From: Ascaris suum
Lineage: Eukaryota; Nematoda; Chromadorea; Rhabditida; Ascarididae
Assembly (NCBI GenBank): GCA_013433145.1
Contig: CM024174.1
Location: 8,650,336 to 8,714,335, forward strand
Direction: 5' to 3'
Length of the DNA stretch: 64,000 bases
In this document: piece after piece, positions 1 to 13,465 of the stretch
Numbering within the stretch: the first letter of the stretch is position 1
Layout of the letters: the number at the start of each line of letters is the position of its first letter
Translations under genes and position numbers: made by a program
Notes under the pieces: model-generated
Database searches by the model: none
Told to the model about the DNA's origin: nothing
The model's input: the letters and a program-made list of their open reading frames with translations, nothing else

Positions 1-3000
1 GGGAGCAAACTGCTCTGCAAATTCACTCGCAGATTCATCTAGAATCTGAGCAGCGGCCATTAAAACCAGTTATTGAAAAGGATCTTGTGACCTCAATTTC
101 AGGTCAGCAAGAGAAATAAGCTCTAGGTGATCTGGACACTGAATAATACGCCAGAGTGGGAGCAATGAAGGAGAAACAACAGCACTAATCATTTTCTCCA
201 CTCAGTGGAGTGTTTTGTAATGAATTACCCATGTTTGTGAAAACGCGATTCCAGAAAGAACCTCAGACAGCGCATAAAATTTATGCAACGGTTTGTCAAG
301 CAACAGAGCTGAGAAATGAATGGAAGACACTAGTGAGACTGGGATGCAAGGCGTAACGATCTAATTACGGTAATATTACGGTTGTCGCGAATATTGTCGC
401 GAAAGCGTTACGTTTATATAAGATGTCGATGAGTTGGCGAGACGGGAACGCCGTTCAAAGAAAAGCATCGTGACTTGCTTAAGAAGTGGAAACCACAACG
501 AATACAGTGACTACCGCCAGATGTCCCATTCACAGCGAGCGATCATGAATAACACCAGATGCGCCGCTCGTGACGCCCTCAGCTGTTCATGCCATTCACA
601 AGCTTAAGCCGCTATCAACATCTTACATATTTCGACCGAATTGCTTGTTTAGGTCCTACTCATATATTCGTCCAGTCAATCTTCTTGTAAAGATGTTCGT
701 ACGGTTTCTGCTGTGGAATATCACCAGACCTGCGATGTCTCTACTCCAGATGTTAGCCTCTGCTAGGCCTGCTTGAAGTCCCTGTGATTTACTACATCAC
801 GTTTATTGCTGTATCGCATATCGCTTCATTGTTTATTCGCTACCAGGTTTAATTACCCAAGCTTGAGGTCCGACGGGTGGCGAACCCGGTGCACCACGCT
901 ATCAAACTCCGGACGCAAACGGTGACTGACCCGAGAAAAAAAAAAGAGCGCAAGTTGATGAGCCTGCGATCAGGCCTCTTTAGGACTTTCCATATTTTGA
1001 GTTTTCCTTTACCAAGTTCGAACGATTCAGTATCCATTCAGGGCGAAGGGGAAGCCAAGATCTCATCCAAATCTCGAGACTTACGCGATAAGAAAATAAA
1101 ACCCTTTCTTTGCGTGACAAAGCTACGTGAGTTCAAATCCTGACTGTCACACCGTTCCATTTAAACGACGAACTTGTATGGCGAAGCTGTTGTGCTGTGA
1201 ACCTCATCTTTATCCCTGCTTGCATAAACATTGCCACAATTACATCTTCACCTGTACAACCGCAAGGAAACAAGTCATTCAGCTGACAACGTTCTCAGTA
1301 GACGGACGAAAATGGCGATCGGAGGTGAACTGATGTTAGCGAAAAACAAGAGCAGATTCTGTTAGAAGGTACGATGGAGGCAAAGTTTCAATCATCCAGC
1401 ACCAACTAACACTTATTTTGCATCATGAGTAGCTTGTCGATGGAGCAATCAGACAAGAGCGGGCAGATCGCGATGTCATCGTTAACGAAAGTGTCAGCAA
1501 CATAAACAATGAAGTGTTGCTACTCAGTTACTTGTAATGGGGTCTATCGGGTGGCTACAAATAATGTGGCGGCAAATTAATAAAACGCCAAGAGTGAACG
1601 GTGACGTCATCGATGCCGTAGCGGATCAGTGCTTCTGATTGCATAATCAGCGCACTAAGTCTGCTCCAAAGGGGGTTGGCTTCATTACCGGCCGAGGCGA
1701 CCGTGTGTGCTGTGTGTGCGCGTCCATGCCATAGTATGCCAGACCTTCAATCTTCAAAGTCAAAATTTGCAGCTGCAGAATGTCGAAGGCAACTTGAGCA
1801 ATCGCTCGACCTTCTTTTACCCCCCCCCCCCCCCAAACATGCAATATGTCGCTTGTTATGAAAGCTGTTGGCAACTTGCGCAGCGTCAAACATGCAAGTT
1901 GAGCCTGCTTGTCACGATCCTTCTGCGCTTCCCATGCAGAACCGAATTCTAACACCGCATACTAATCTAATTGTTCAGTTATAAGAAGGCGCATAATCCG
2001 ACGTATTGCTGTTATGCTCATGCGTTTGGGCTGCAGGCTGACCCAATGAACAGAAATTCAAGGTACATATTTCTGGCAGTTTTGCGCGTCAAAAGTCTGC
2101 ATTGGCGAAAGCACTGTCTGAGTGGTTCCGACGATGGTCCACTTAGATGCTAGGTAATTCACCAGAACACCATAACACTTGATCTTATAGTCCAAAAATA
2201 GATGAGAGGTGGACAAGAGAATTTAAGTGAAGCAGCTCTACCTTTTAAATATGTGTGGAGCGCACCTGACATGAATTGTAGAGAGCTATCAGCTGACACT
2301 ATGTGGAAATTTTCACTGTCCGTATATGAACCTATCGCGGAAACTAGAAATGGGGAAGATTTCACTGCAGCTAGCGCACAGCTGTCATGGTTCATTTAAA
2401 AGTAGCCTTTCGAAGGGGAATTTGCTTTAAAATCAAGCTTGAGTGAGGCGGTACCAGCTAAATGAGGCCCGATAAGCCTTAGTAGTCCTTAAATTCGAAT
2501 TGGCAAGCAGACCTACGGAAATCTACTCAGGGCGAAATATTGCAATTATATGTGCAATGTTCTCGGATTTTTCAAAACTAAGCAAGCGGTGGATGTAAAC
2601 ACACATCCGTACACAAGTGCATATACTTCATGTTGGCGATATCCCTCGCAAATGCAACTTGGTAAATGCGCATAAACTCATTTGCATCTAACTGTTTCTA
2701 GGCAATTTCGCAAAACGTGAACGTGATGTGTCATTGCACTGCAGTTGAAGCGAAATCAACGTCCGCTATTAAGCTGGTGCACATACGCGCACGTCGAACA
2801 GCTGCTGTGTTCGACACGCATCACAGGTAAATCGACGGAAGGAATGATGCTTAATTTTTTCTGTTTTGGTCAATTTCCTCCGCGGTATATACTTTCCACA
2901 TGAGTATGGAATCGTTTTGATGCGCAGCGTTCAAATGCTGAAACAAGAGCATCTTGAGTGAGGTTGTTCATTTTGTGGCACATCATAGTCCTATGAATGG

Positions 3001-4302
3001 GATCCTTGTTGAGCTTTGTGATGTTTAGAACTCCTGTGATATTCGACTAATTGGCCAAATTGCTTTATTATCAATTCAGTGGCACACTGACTGCATTAAC
3101 ACAAATTAGAGTGAAAAATGAAGCAGAACACTGAGTTAAACTATCAGATTCAGTGAAGCATCAAATGCGCCAGGAGCAAAACTTTACATATAATATGGTA
3201 CGTTATGTTGCCCTTATTTCACTTTGTCATCCACTCACTCAAGGACCTAGTGCAAGCAATAAATGCATAGAATAAGGGCGGTATACGTTTAATCAGTGGT
3301 GGGGTCGGAGGATGGCAATGATCACTAACGTGAGGATGAACGGCCAGAAATGCATAAATAGAGTAGACCGTTGCTATAGACCAAAATATGATGCATAAAT
3401 CAAAATGTTATGAACATTTTATACACAAATGAACGTTCTTATTATTTTAGCAACAAAACATTACAGAATTACTACGGAAGCAAAAGCTTCAACGAACGCA
3501 GCAGTCAGTAGGCAAAATGCTTTAAGCAAAAGTTCATTCTCTTGTCGAATAGTTTTCATGACGAAAAGCTCTTTTTTTTCAAAGGTGGCGCCTAAAAGTG
3601 TCAAGGAAGAGAGGGGAGGGGAGCTCGACCATGACCAACAATACGTAGTGACATGGCGTACGGCCAGTTCTGTGATCTTTGGAGGTCTTGGAAGCACGAA
3701 CAGGAGTTTTCACTTGATAGTATTCCAATCGATCGTCCTGCAGATCTTTCAAGAGATCTGAGGATTATGGTCGGTCATTTGAGGGGAAATGCCTCCCGAC
3801 TGCTAGATAAACATCGAAACTGGAATTACAGAAGAAAAAAATCTAAACGTTACTAAGGCTTACAGTTTAAAAATTTGCTTCTTTACCCTTACAGAACATT
3901 AAATAATGTTAACAAAATGCATATCTAGATAAGGCCATTCGGAAATTGGCCTCTTGCAAAGAGTGGTGGAGTGAATGCATAAGAAGCGTCTATGCTGAAG
4001 GCAGATTGACAAATATGAGCTCCGATTGGGCGGCGAAGACCGCCAACGCGTTTATAAGAGGCGAATTCGGCCACCGCAGGTTGATGAATGGATTTTATTT
4101 TAAAAAAAGACCTCCTATATATTTCCTCTCTTTCAGTTTTTGTGAAATGAATGATGTTGGTACGATCCACAATGATTAGACACCGGAGTGCACGATGAAG
4201 TACTGGTAACCGGGGTCAGAGCATTTAATCGGAACACAGTGCAGGACATATATTACAATACAAAATTGCATTATTATAGGCCGCGTCTCTAAATTCAGTT
4301 TT
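1..4302. other. 5' flank, no gene recognised
   Basis: No exon is identified with confidence here. Short open frames occur on both strands (for example 2202-2399 on plus and 1647-1955 on minus), but they overlap each other and match no family I recognise. The stretch holds a C15 homopolymer at 1820-1834. A short segment at about 845-862 matches the LTR-like arm found at 54.3 kb. The rest looks like intergenic DNA downstream of the sulfurtransferase gene. Confidence 0.5.
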
Positions 4303-7300
4303 CTACAATGTGCGTCGTCTTTCGGGTATAATTTTCAAAAAATCCGGTGCCCGAATCAACCATTCAGGCCATGAGCCAAAATAGATGGTCGCATTATAGT
4401 TGCATCTTCGAAGCGCAAACCAGATCATACTGGAACGCACCGAAGTGGAGCAGTACACGATGACTGGCTTCTGGCGATGAAGTCCTGCATCGGATAGTAC
4501 TCGAGATAAATCACTATTGTTCAACCAACGTTGATCACGCCAGTTGAAAACGTCATCGATTGGTATGTTCACTGCTGAGCGAATATGACCGAATATAGCA
4601 CCCGTTCCGATACCGCTGTATTCCTATAATTGCAGATGAAACATGATGGAGTTCAACAATGGTGCAAAAACGATGCAGACATGAATTAAGAAGTATATAA
4701 CTGTAGCGCGCCCATCGCCTCTCATGCGAGATAACAGAGTTAGGAAGTGAAAGTTTTTTGTTGAGGTAAACAACGACAATGACCTTCTACCTTGTGGACT
4801 TCGAACTATGAACCTGAAGGTTCAAAGGGATAGCAATGCGCCATCGACAAAACAGCATTTAAACTCGAGCCTTAACAGATTATCAGAAAGCCTGCGGTTC
4901 AACTTATTCCATTCAGTTGCTAGCGAACCTTAATCTCAATAGCAATCTGTGGCTAAGCCAGAGAATTTCTAGAGTTTTGAACGCAAAGTACGGAAACATA
5001 GAGGAATAATGATTTATTGTTCATTACTAGAGGTAGCAGAGAGGGGATTGATTGCTGGCTCATAAGAGACCGGGATGGAAACGTTGACTAGAACAATTTG
5101 GCAGATGGTCAAGACACCACTTATGAAACAACACACTTTATGTGCGTGGTCACTATCCCAACTGTATTCGATGACTTTTATAGGTTCATATCGCAGGAAG
5201 ACGTGCATGAAGGTTTTCGTTCTAAAGTAACACTGATGCTGAATCCCTCACTCGAAAATCACTCAAAAATAGGAACATTCAGTCACTTGCATGAATCATG
5301 AAGGATAAAACCAGAATTGGCAAGGTGATTTAATGTGCGTTATTGGCACTCAAGAGGAAATTATATAGCATTCATAAGTGTCACGCTAACTAATCTATGA
5401 AAACAGATTTTATTTCTATGCAAACTAATCCTATGCGCTGTGCCGCTTGTAGTTTGATGGTGAAGTCATTAGCACAAGCTTCATGATGCTGGCATTCATT
5501 ATTTCCACCTGCAGTAGTCTGAGTTTAAATATGCGCATGTAAGCTGAAGGAATTTTGCAGAATTATACATGGGGAAACTTTTCTTGAAAAATCATATGGA
5601 GGTACACAGGAGGTATGCTAAGTGGTGCAAAGAGTGGAGCACCTCATCAACGAAAATCTAGACATTCTGCAGCAATCAATTTTATTATTAAAAGGAGTCA
5701 TTTTTTGAAGTCATCTTCTATAAAATATCCCTAGTACACTGGTGTGAGCAATGATGGACGAGCATCCCTCATTCAATCATCGAATTTGAGTCATTCCCTT
5801 TCGATTCACCTTGGTCACTCAACGCGTCCTCTTCATAAATTATTCTGCTGCATTCATTGCATGCACTTCATTCATATGCCAACGCTTAGCAACGAGCAAT
5901 TGTTCGAAGGACGCACTAACCATCCCGTTGGGAGATGGCATCAGCAAGGCAATTAGAAATAAAATCGGCCATTGAAATAAATTTCCTTTATTATAGATTT
6001 ATTATTCTTCCAGGAACAGTTAATCGCAAATGCCAACAGCGCTACCACTTATGGGGATGAGATTGACGAGACCACATTCCTCAGCATTACACTGGAGGCT
6101 TAGTCTCTGTACTCCAATGTGACCTAGCATAAGAATATACGTCAAAAGAAAGCTCTATCAAGGAAGACTGTGCAGGCGTGGGAAACTGGATTTCGAAAAT
6201 CACGGTTTCCTGATTATTTAGTTTAAGGTATGCAACCAACCTCTTTGTCTTGGGCGTCCACCAAGTCATAGGTCTTCAATTCGGTGTTCGTCAATACATC
6301 ATCGAATGTACAGATAACCTGCAATGAGAGCAACTTCGTTCAATGTTACCAAATGCGAAAAAGTTCGTATAAACTATGCAGGCGTGCGAAATATGATGGC
6401 ATGCTCAAAAACATGGTTTAATGAGCAAAGCAGGGCAAAATGAACGAAAACTAGAGCAAGATGCCAAAACGAATCAAATCGCAAAGCGGATAACAAAACG
6501 ACAGTCTTTTTTGTACGAGCGGTCAAGCATGACTAACACGCGTATTTCAACTGCTCGAGGGCCATCTGACCTAATTTTTATAGATGTATGCAAATTTGCA
6601 CTTGTGTCTGCCTTACAGTTCCGGCTTAGCAGCTACTAGCGCATGGGAATTTAGTGCGCGTAGTACGAACCACGCTGAATCTTTAAAGAAGATATTGACT
6701 TTTCAGAAAAGTGAAGATCCGCTTGCATTTTGCAACCGATTCGGCCTTCACGTCTTCACTTTCCGATGATCGGACCACAAAAGCAATCACTGGTGGGGAA
6801 CATGTAACGAGCGGCAGACTGCTTAAAACAAGAATGTGTTAGTCGGCATAACATGTTAGGTATTAGTAAATTGAGGCTCTAGTTGGCTGGGCAGGTAGAA
6901 TGCAAAAGTGCGTCCCATTGCAGTACCTTCTATACCGTTCGCCACTAGCCACATTTCATATAAGCATTTCTTTCACCGCGGCGAATGTTTCACCAAATTT
7001 GCAAAGTATCGCAATTAATGTTGAACGTTGAGTCTAGTTTTTACAGCGATTATTAAGATTTAGGGCCAAGTTTTTGCTATATGAGTTAAATAGGTGCACG
7101 GCAATCTTTAAATTGGATCGTCTAGATGCGAAACAGGTGGAAATAGCTATTGATGCATTATGCTCGGGAGCGCATCAGCAGCTGACAAGGCCGGAAAAAA
7201 ACCTCTGCCTGGCTTTCATTAGAGCGATCGGCCTAATTAAAATATCTTGGCATCGCTGTGCACATTTCATTATTTTTTGTGATTTACAAACCTGACTTCG

Positions 7301-10300
7301 TGAGCGAGGTTGCAAAAGTGCACATTGTGCCAATTTATTTTGGGTGCTTTTCTATAATCTTTTTTCTCAAATTGAGAAAAGAAATAAAGGTTTAAGTGTC
7401 TACAATACTTTCGAACTTGAGAGACAAAGTCGATAGCTGCTCGGATTGTACTCACTCAATTCTGATAATGCGCTGAACGATTTCAGGTTGAAAGCACTCG
7501 ACAAGGAGGTAGACATGCGTGTGTCAGGATCCGATTGCTTACTGAATGCAAACTTGCAAAATCGAGTAGAGAAGCAAATGCTCATCAAAACATTGCAACA
7601 ACCATTCTGCCAAGTCAACTGCCACTGGAACTGTGGAACTCATACTAAGTAATAGGTTGGAGAATGGATGACGCGCGGATTGCAAGGTGCCTATAAGTGA
7701 AACGATTCGAGCGAAACGATGCCGGCAAAAACCTTCGAAGGGTGAAACACCGAACGTTAGATATCAGTAGCATTTTCAGCCACTCAACGAGCAATGGCAC
7801 CTCTACTTCAAAAATTGACTACCATGGTTAAGGAATCAAGTGCTGCAATATGTTCACGGACACTAGTGTCGGCATTGCGTCTTTGTGAAGTTTGATGCCA
7901 GCATGATAACTTCCAAGGGCGGGTGTACAAAGCTTGCTGACGCAATTGAGAAAAAAACTCGCAGAATAAAGAGCAGATTTTTGAAACCTACTCACTTGGA
8001 CATCCTCTCCAATAATTTCCTGGGATTTTTTCCAAGGCTTCAAAAGACAAAATATATAAATGAATTGACATGCACAGTAAAGTCTTTCGTAAAAGCCAAA
8101 CTCTCGCGGCATAGATGAGCTGAAAGAAATGGCTTGTATCGAATGGATTCGGCTAGCAACGCAGTGAGCACTAATTCAGAGGAATGATGAATCTTTAGAA
8201 ATGCAGACTTCATCTCAAAAAATATGAATGAAAGAATAATATCTCACAAATGTGGCAGTTCGAAACAAAGAGCGATGGGAAAGTTTCTTTCAACTCTGCT
8301 TTTTGCATGAAATGCGTCTTAGTCTCCTTGTCCCCACATTTCATACCTCCATCATTAAGAGTGAAGCTCGTTCCGGAAGTTGGTTGGTCAATTAATCTCA
8401 CTTGCATTCGTGACAATGTAATATTCAGGAGGAAAAGGTTTATTCTAAGAAACGGTTGCATCACTCACATTCGACTTCCATTCGGCCTGGAAATTGCCAA
8501 TCCGTTGCACATACGCACCGGGTCCACTTTCAGTTCTGTACTGTTCCGAGCCTGCCTGAAGGCGCTTCCATTCATCGAAGCCGCCGCTAAGCACCGAGAC
8601 CTTATTATGGCCAAACAACTGAAAACCACTTTTTGCCGCTTATATTATCATCGGAAGGAGAGAAACCTGATGTCAAAGAATGAATCAGAAAAATGTTTCC
8701 ACTGACAGTAAGAAGCGATAAAAATGAGGAGGCGATGGTCAAGTTGGAACAGTCTGGTAATTGGTTTGGAATTAGAACCTTTTGCTGCGCCTTTGAAGAA
8801 CTGCTTTTAGTAGCCTTGCTGTTGGTTCGAGGTTTAATTGTGGCGTATTCATTCGTGCTTTCTGTTGTTGTGAAAATACAATCAACAGGATAAAGACTTC
8901 AGTTTGTCTTTTTCTGACAAAGAAGCCATATCGTGCGCAAGCAAGCACTCATTCGTCCAAAGCTACGCCGTTTAGTGAAAGGGCTAATGGTAAAGTGTGG
9001 GCTCGTTGATAAACTACGCTTTCTTTAATATCCGTCCGATTACTGCTTAAAAGTAATTTAGTTATGGTCAGTGAATTGATGCGCAGTTGAAGCCATGGAA
9101 GAGAATGCAGGAAGATAACGAAGGGAGACGTTGTCATTAACATATGAGTCAAGCTAGGCATTTTCAGGCAAACTTATTTTCAACGCAATTTAATCCTCTA
9201 AAAATGAACTAAATGAGAAGTGACAGTAAGATGACAGTTAGTGGGGTTGCCCCGTGTTTATGCACCCATATGCGACCACTCGATTTTTGCTAGCATATGT
9301 CTGAGCTTGTTTCGTGGAAATGTTGAGCGCGATTTGATTGAACGTAATTAGCCGCGCGTCCAGCTTATTGCCTCATCGCAGCGATTACAGCATGCACGTT
9401 GGCAGTATGATGCAATGTGAAAACATCACTAATGCAATTGTTTTTCCACTTTTCCACCTTGAACAAACGGTGAGCAATGGAGCTTGTGAAGCATTCGTAT
9501 TGTCATTCTAATGAAGTATATAAAGCACCCTATGGCAAAAAGTGCATAACAAAATTTGATTATGAAATTACGTTAGAGCATTGCGCAAATTTCATATCAT
9601 CATATGCTCGTTTGGAGCAGAGACGATTGGCAAATTTAACCGGGTGAACTCCATGAAGCACGGTTTTGAGAACGTGATACAATGCTTTAAAAAAAACTTA
9701 AGTTCGTTGTGAAAATTTGCGTCCACAACGACCACATCGACGCTGTGTTTTCATATGCCTAGGGAACGATGTTTTGTGATAGTCTGTATGGCGGTTGCCT
9801 TGGGGTTTTAAGATTCGCCGTGTCTTTCTGAGGACAACACAGCCGAAATATATCACTTGCATGTGAAGGACATATTTCGCCGCGCTCAACTTGTGAAGCT
9901 GAATGTCACTAAGGTGCTCAGATGTATTCATATTGCTGAAAGAATGGAGATGAAATCAGGCTCACAGTGAATATCCAAAAGGCATACGTTGCCCATATCA
10001 TGTCGCCGCGATCATAGAGAATCACGTGGCAATCACCGTCAACCCCCAAACTGCGCACGTATCTTTGAAACTGAAGAGGATGTACCGGCGCGGCGTTACG
10101 ACTGAGATTGCCGAAGAACAGGATGCGTGCTGATTCGATGTGTTCCTCGCGGAAATCATCCCTGCAACACGACAGCCACAAATTCCTGATGTAGCTGTTT
10201 GTGGTCAGATCAAAACAGAACTTTGGGATGCCTAAGCAAAATGAATAGAAAGTTCCATATGCAGTTTAGAAATGAAATCAATGTTCAATAACAGTATGAC

Positions 10301-10429
10301 AGGTTTCAAGAAAACTGGCGTTGCTTTGACGCCAGAAGCTCAGGTATAATTGTACTTACTTCATTAACAGTCGGCTGCAAACTAACAGGAAGGTCAAATG
10401 CCATCGATGTATACAAGTCTGCTTTATTG
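4303..10429 (-). CDS. Thiosulfate sulfurtransferase / tandem rhodanese-domain protein (spliced, 5' end missing)
   Basis: This is a eukaryotic TST/MPST-type enzyme with two rhodanese domains, which moves sulfane sulfur to cyanide or thiols. Exons on the minus strand are 10429-10360 (probable), 10161-9966, 8618-8469, 6167-6124, 5119-5071 and 4623-4303. The last five join in phase. Exon 10161-9966 carries the domain-1 block FREEHI...VILYD. Exon 8618-8469 opens with LFGH..VSVL.GGF..W, the classic end of domain 1. Exons 6167-6124 and 5119-5071 give the start of domain 2 and are short and weaker. Exon 4623-4303 reads EYSG...GHIRSAVNIP, then the catalytic loop VYCSTSVRSS and GSWPEW, ending at a TAG stop. 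The catalytic Cys is kept but the loop Gly is Ser. Exon 10429-10360 (frame with AFDLP) fits the start of domain 1, yet its donor phase 0 does not match the phase-2 acceptor of the next exon. The true first exon was not found. Identity as a rhodanese is certain; the exact model is not. Confidence 0.82.
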
Positions 10430-10538
10430 CTGCAACGTTTCAACAGAGCTCTAAATCTTGCCGCAGTTGGTTGAAGAAAATAGGCAAGGTGTGTCAAATT
10501 CAACAAGACATTGCTTGGAATTCGTTGCGCTCACCAAT

Positions 10539-10711
10539 TTATTTTTCCAAAGGGCGAATGATGCTAAGTTCTTCCATTAGATCACAAATATCTGTGCGAG
10601 AAGTGGTCTTTGTTTCAAAAAGTTTCATTAGCAATATAGATTTGATGGAACTCGGCGATGCTTCTTTCGATAATTTTTCATATTTTTTTAGCACTTCGCA
10701 CTCGAAGAAAT
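10539..10711 (-). CDS. Candidate 3'-terminal exon, unknown protein
   Basis: An open stretch of 57 codons runs from a possible acceptor at 10712-10713 to a TAA stop at 10539-10541, and the stop overlaps an AATAAA poly(A) motif. The translation is charged and helical (KKYEKLSKEASPSS, then TDICDLMEEL), typical of real coding sequence, but I recognise no family. It could be the last exon of a gene lying upstream on the minus strand, just before the sulfurtransferase gene. The acceptor is poor (GATGAG), and an open frame of 97 codons also covers it on the other strand, so the call is tentative. Confidence 0.38.
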
Positions 10712-11399
10712 CTCATCCAGAAAAAATAAAAACAATTTCATTGAAGGCGCTGAGTACTATGTAGTGCATCACTACGAACGCACCTATCGCACGTTACGAT
10801 TCATAGGCCAATAACGTTGTAAACGGAACATGTCCTCAAACGTTACGCATGCAAAGGATGCGTACATCAATTAAGAAACAATCCTTCAGCAATGAATCAC
10901 TGTGTTAATTGCAACCGTGAAAAAAAAAGAAGCACTATTAATTTTGTGTGCTCAATAATAGAGATAAATAGTCATGCGAAAAAAACACCCCATTGAGCGT
11001 ATCCCATTGCGGATATCGCGAAAACAATTGCTCATGTTTTACAATCGGGCAATTAGGGCAATGCATTTACAATCTTTTCACAATTGGTGTTCACTTTCCT
11101 CCTTCGTAATCGAACTGACATTCACTTACATCCGCAGAGAAGGAAGCAGATTTTAGATGTTCAGGCAGGTTAATTCCCTTCGCAGTGTGTGTATCTCAGA
11201 GAAAAATAATTTGCATATTTAATCAGCACTCAGTGAATTTCATCGTCAATTTCGTCCTGTCACTCCATGCCGCTCCTTACTTTCGCAGACAATCAAAAAC
11301 GTGAGATGATATTGTGTGGTTTTGAGGATATTTTAGATGTTGGGTATGAAAAGGATTCCACCCTCTGACCTCAACACGCTTCCGAGTATCTATTCCTAG

Positions 11400-11419
11400 T
11401 TTTTTTTTTTTTTTTTTTT
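11400..11419. repeat. T20 homopolymer
   Basis: Twenty T in a row; on minus this is an A-tract and could be the tail of an old retroposed insertion, but no target-site duplication was seen. A similar T19 tract lies at 62397-62415. Confidence 0.95.
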
Positions 11420-12349
11420 GCTATGAATGGCCTCCATGTAAAAATCGAAGGAAACTCATCTATAAAGATCCATCATTGAATATTGTAAACCTTTGCGGAA
11501 AAAAATCGGCGAAATGTCTTTTTCATAGTATTTCAAAAACTAACTAAGTCAGTCGTCATACATATACAGCTGATAAATTCATACCTTTTCCTGGCGTCCC
11601 AATGTTCAAGCTTTATCCACTTAAGCCTTCTTGTGGGAGGAAGGGAATAAAGGAGAAGAGAGGCCAATCTTATATGAAGAGCAGAGAAATGAGGAATTCT
11701 GCGCAGCTTGCACAGGCCAGTACTGGTAACCTGCCCTCTGTAGGTGACACAGGGCACACGCATCGAAGGCACAGTAAATGCTCACCAGCTTTTCTCGTTA
11801 TTATCTGTGCTAGCTTCCAATACACACACTCTCCGTTTTGTTATCAACAGTGTCAGCAGGTAGCTTGGGCTGACTTCCATTGCATCAGCTTTACTCTTAC
11901 TGCTACCACTCCGAGGTTCTTCATCCTTCGAATATGCGTCCTTCCTCTGAAAACTCAACATTAGTCAATTCTCCCTAGTCGTTACAAGCCCGACCTCCAA
12001 TACGTAACTATTTTGTCAAAGAAGTGTCCTAACAAAAAATCCGACCTATCAAATAAATGATAGAAATGCTGAAAATCCAATGTGTATTTCGAGCGCATTT
12101 TGCAAGAAAAGTCTTTATCGTGATATCGCGATGATTGATTGATTTTGTTCACTAAAATGCAGTCGAACTACATTACGTTAGAGATGAGTTTGACAAAGAA
12201 AAGTGTGTTAATCGAAACGAAGAAGATTCGTAATGAAATGCTTCACGAAATCCTTTTGACTTCCACAGCAAAAACTTCACTCAGACAATAAGAAGAGAGG
12301 AAAACGATTTTGCCAAATCATTGGGCACGAAAAATGGGAAAGACATTAC

Positions 12350-12499
12350 GTTAGAGAGTAGTGCTTCGGATGTGGGTGATTGTGTCGTCTGTGTCTTCGA
12401 TGTAAGCACTATGAGTGATATAACCGATACAAGTAGAAGAAACGAAACAACAGTCAGCAACGATCCGAGGAAAGCAACTCTCAAGTCGCGCGTTTTCCT
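12350..12499 (-). CDS. Candidate exon with one transmembrane helix
   Basis: Fifty codons lie between an AATTGCAG acceptor and a GTAATG donor, both in phase 0. The translation starts with basic residues (RKTRDLR), continues with about 25 hydrophobic residues (FLGSLLTVVSFLLLVSVISL) and then a Ser/Thr-rich segment. This is the look of a signal-anchor in a single-pass membrane protein, cytosolic side first (type II), as in dipeptidyl-peptidase-IV-like proteins. That family is only a guess from layout; no catalytic exon was found nearby. Neighbouring minus-strand candidates at 14.1, 15.1 and 10.5 kb could belong to the same gene but do not form a proven in-phase chain. Confidence 0.48.
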
Positions 12500-13264
12500 C
12501 TGCAATTGTTGCCTTATTGATTAATATGTTAGTACAAATTTCGAACAACCGATTGCCGTTCATGTGAGGTCACTTTATATGATTCCAACGATCCGCTCGA
12601 TTTTTTCGATTCAGTTGAAGCAAGCGCTTTTAATCAAAGAATATGAGAAGCTGTTGCTTCCTAGCACTCGGAGGGGAAGAAATTTGACCAGTGCGAAACA
12701 GGGTTCACGGTACACATGCAAACCCGGTCACTTGGACTCAGTTACCTTTTCGGCTAGAACTTGCTGAAGAGGTGTTTCAACAATGCATGAAACTAGAAAA
12801 TTGATTACGTTGAGTCCTCGAAAATTAATCCGCCGTGAATGAACCGTAATACTTTTGAGCATCTGCATATTGAGCTCAATTCAACTCGGAGGTCGTTTAA
12901 GCTAGAGCCATCAAATTGAACGGCAGCAATAGCGAACTAGGGTGAATATTTATTTCAACTTTTCTGCCGTTCCAGGAACTTTATAAGTGTCAAAGAGACT
13001 GTCTTTTGCAAGGATCGGTTTGCATGCCTCTGTAGATGCAAAAGCCATGTTGATGTGTTACTCGAACAGTAGAATCAGCCATATCAAATTTTCCTTGTTT
13101 GTTTGTATATAAATTATGAGACCGGTCGGTCTGGCCAGCGAAATGCAGGCTAATTATGCGTCTTAAGTGTCCGAGGAACTGATTCTAAAGTGGTCGAACG
13201 AAATATTCGTCAAGATGGAAGAGTGAGAGCGATTTTGAGAGCAAGGATAATGGAGTGGGCTGTT

Positions 13265-13465
13265 CTATCGAAAGGTATCTCTTAAAAAGACACTATCTTT
13301 AAATTTATCAGCAAACAAACGTCCTTGTCGGACTCTCCCATTTGCACATCGATCGGAACGAACGTTACTTATCTCTACATCACCAGACATTTCCTCTGGA
13401 GCATTCACATCAACTGCTTTTGTGCAGTCGTACTTCCTTCCAAGGCATACATCCCCTTTAAGCAA
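13265..13465 (-). CDS. Candidate exon, unknown protein
   Basis: About 65 open codons end at a stop at 13265-13267. The translation is soluble and rich in Asp, Lys and Arg with three Cys (GDVCLGRKYDC, later DRCANGRVRQG), so it reads like coding sequence rather than noise. No clear acceptor or start codon was fixed, and no family is recognised. Its orientation agrees with the adjacent minus-strand candidates. Confidence 0.3.
   Translation of the reverse strand: MLKGDVCLGRKYDCTKAVDVNAPEEMSGDVEISNVRSDRCANGRVRQGRLFADKFKDSVFLRDTFR

Noticed and set aside
1120..1160. B-box-like GTTCAAATCC
   Set aside because: No A-box at tRNA distance and no cloverleaf.
8250..8705. 151-codon plus-strand frame with RLPFGL, resembling a reverse transcriptase motif
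   Set aside because: It is the shadow of the minus-strand sulfurtransferase exon 8618-8469, which has a full rhodanese motif and splice sites.
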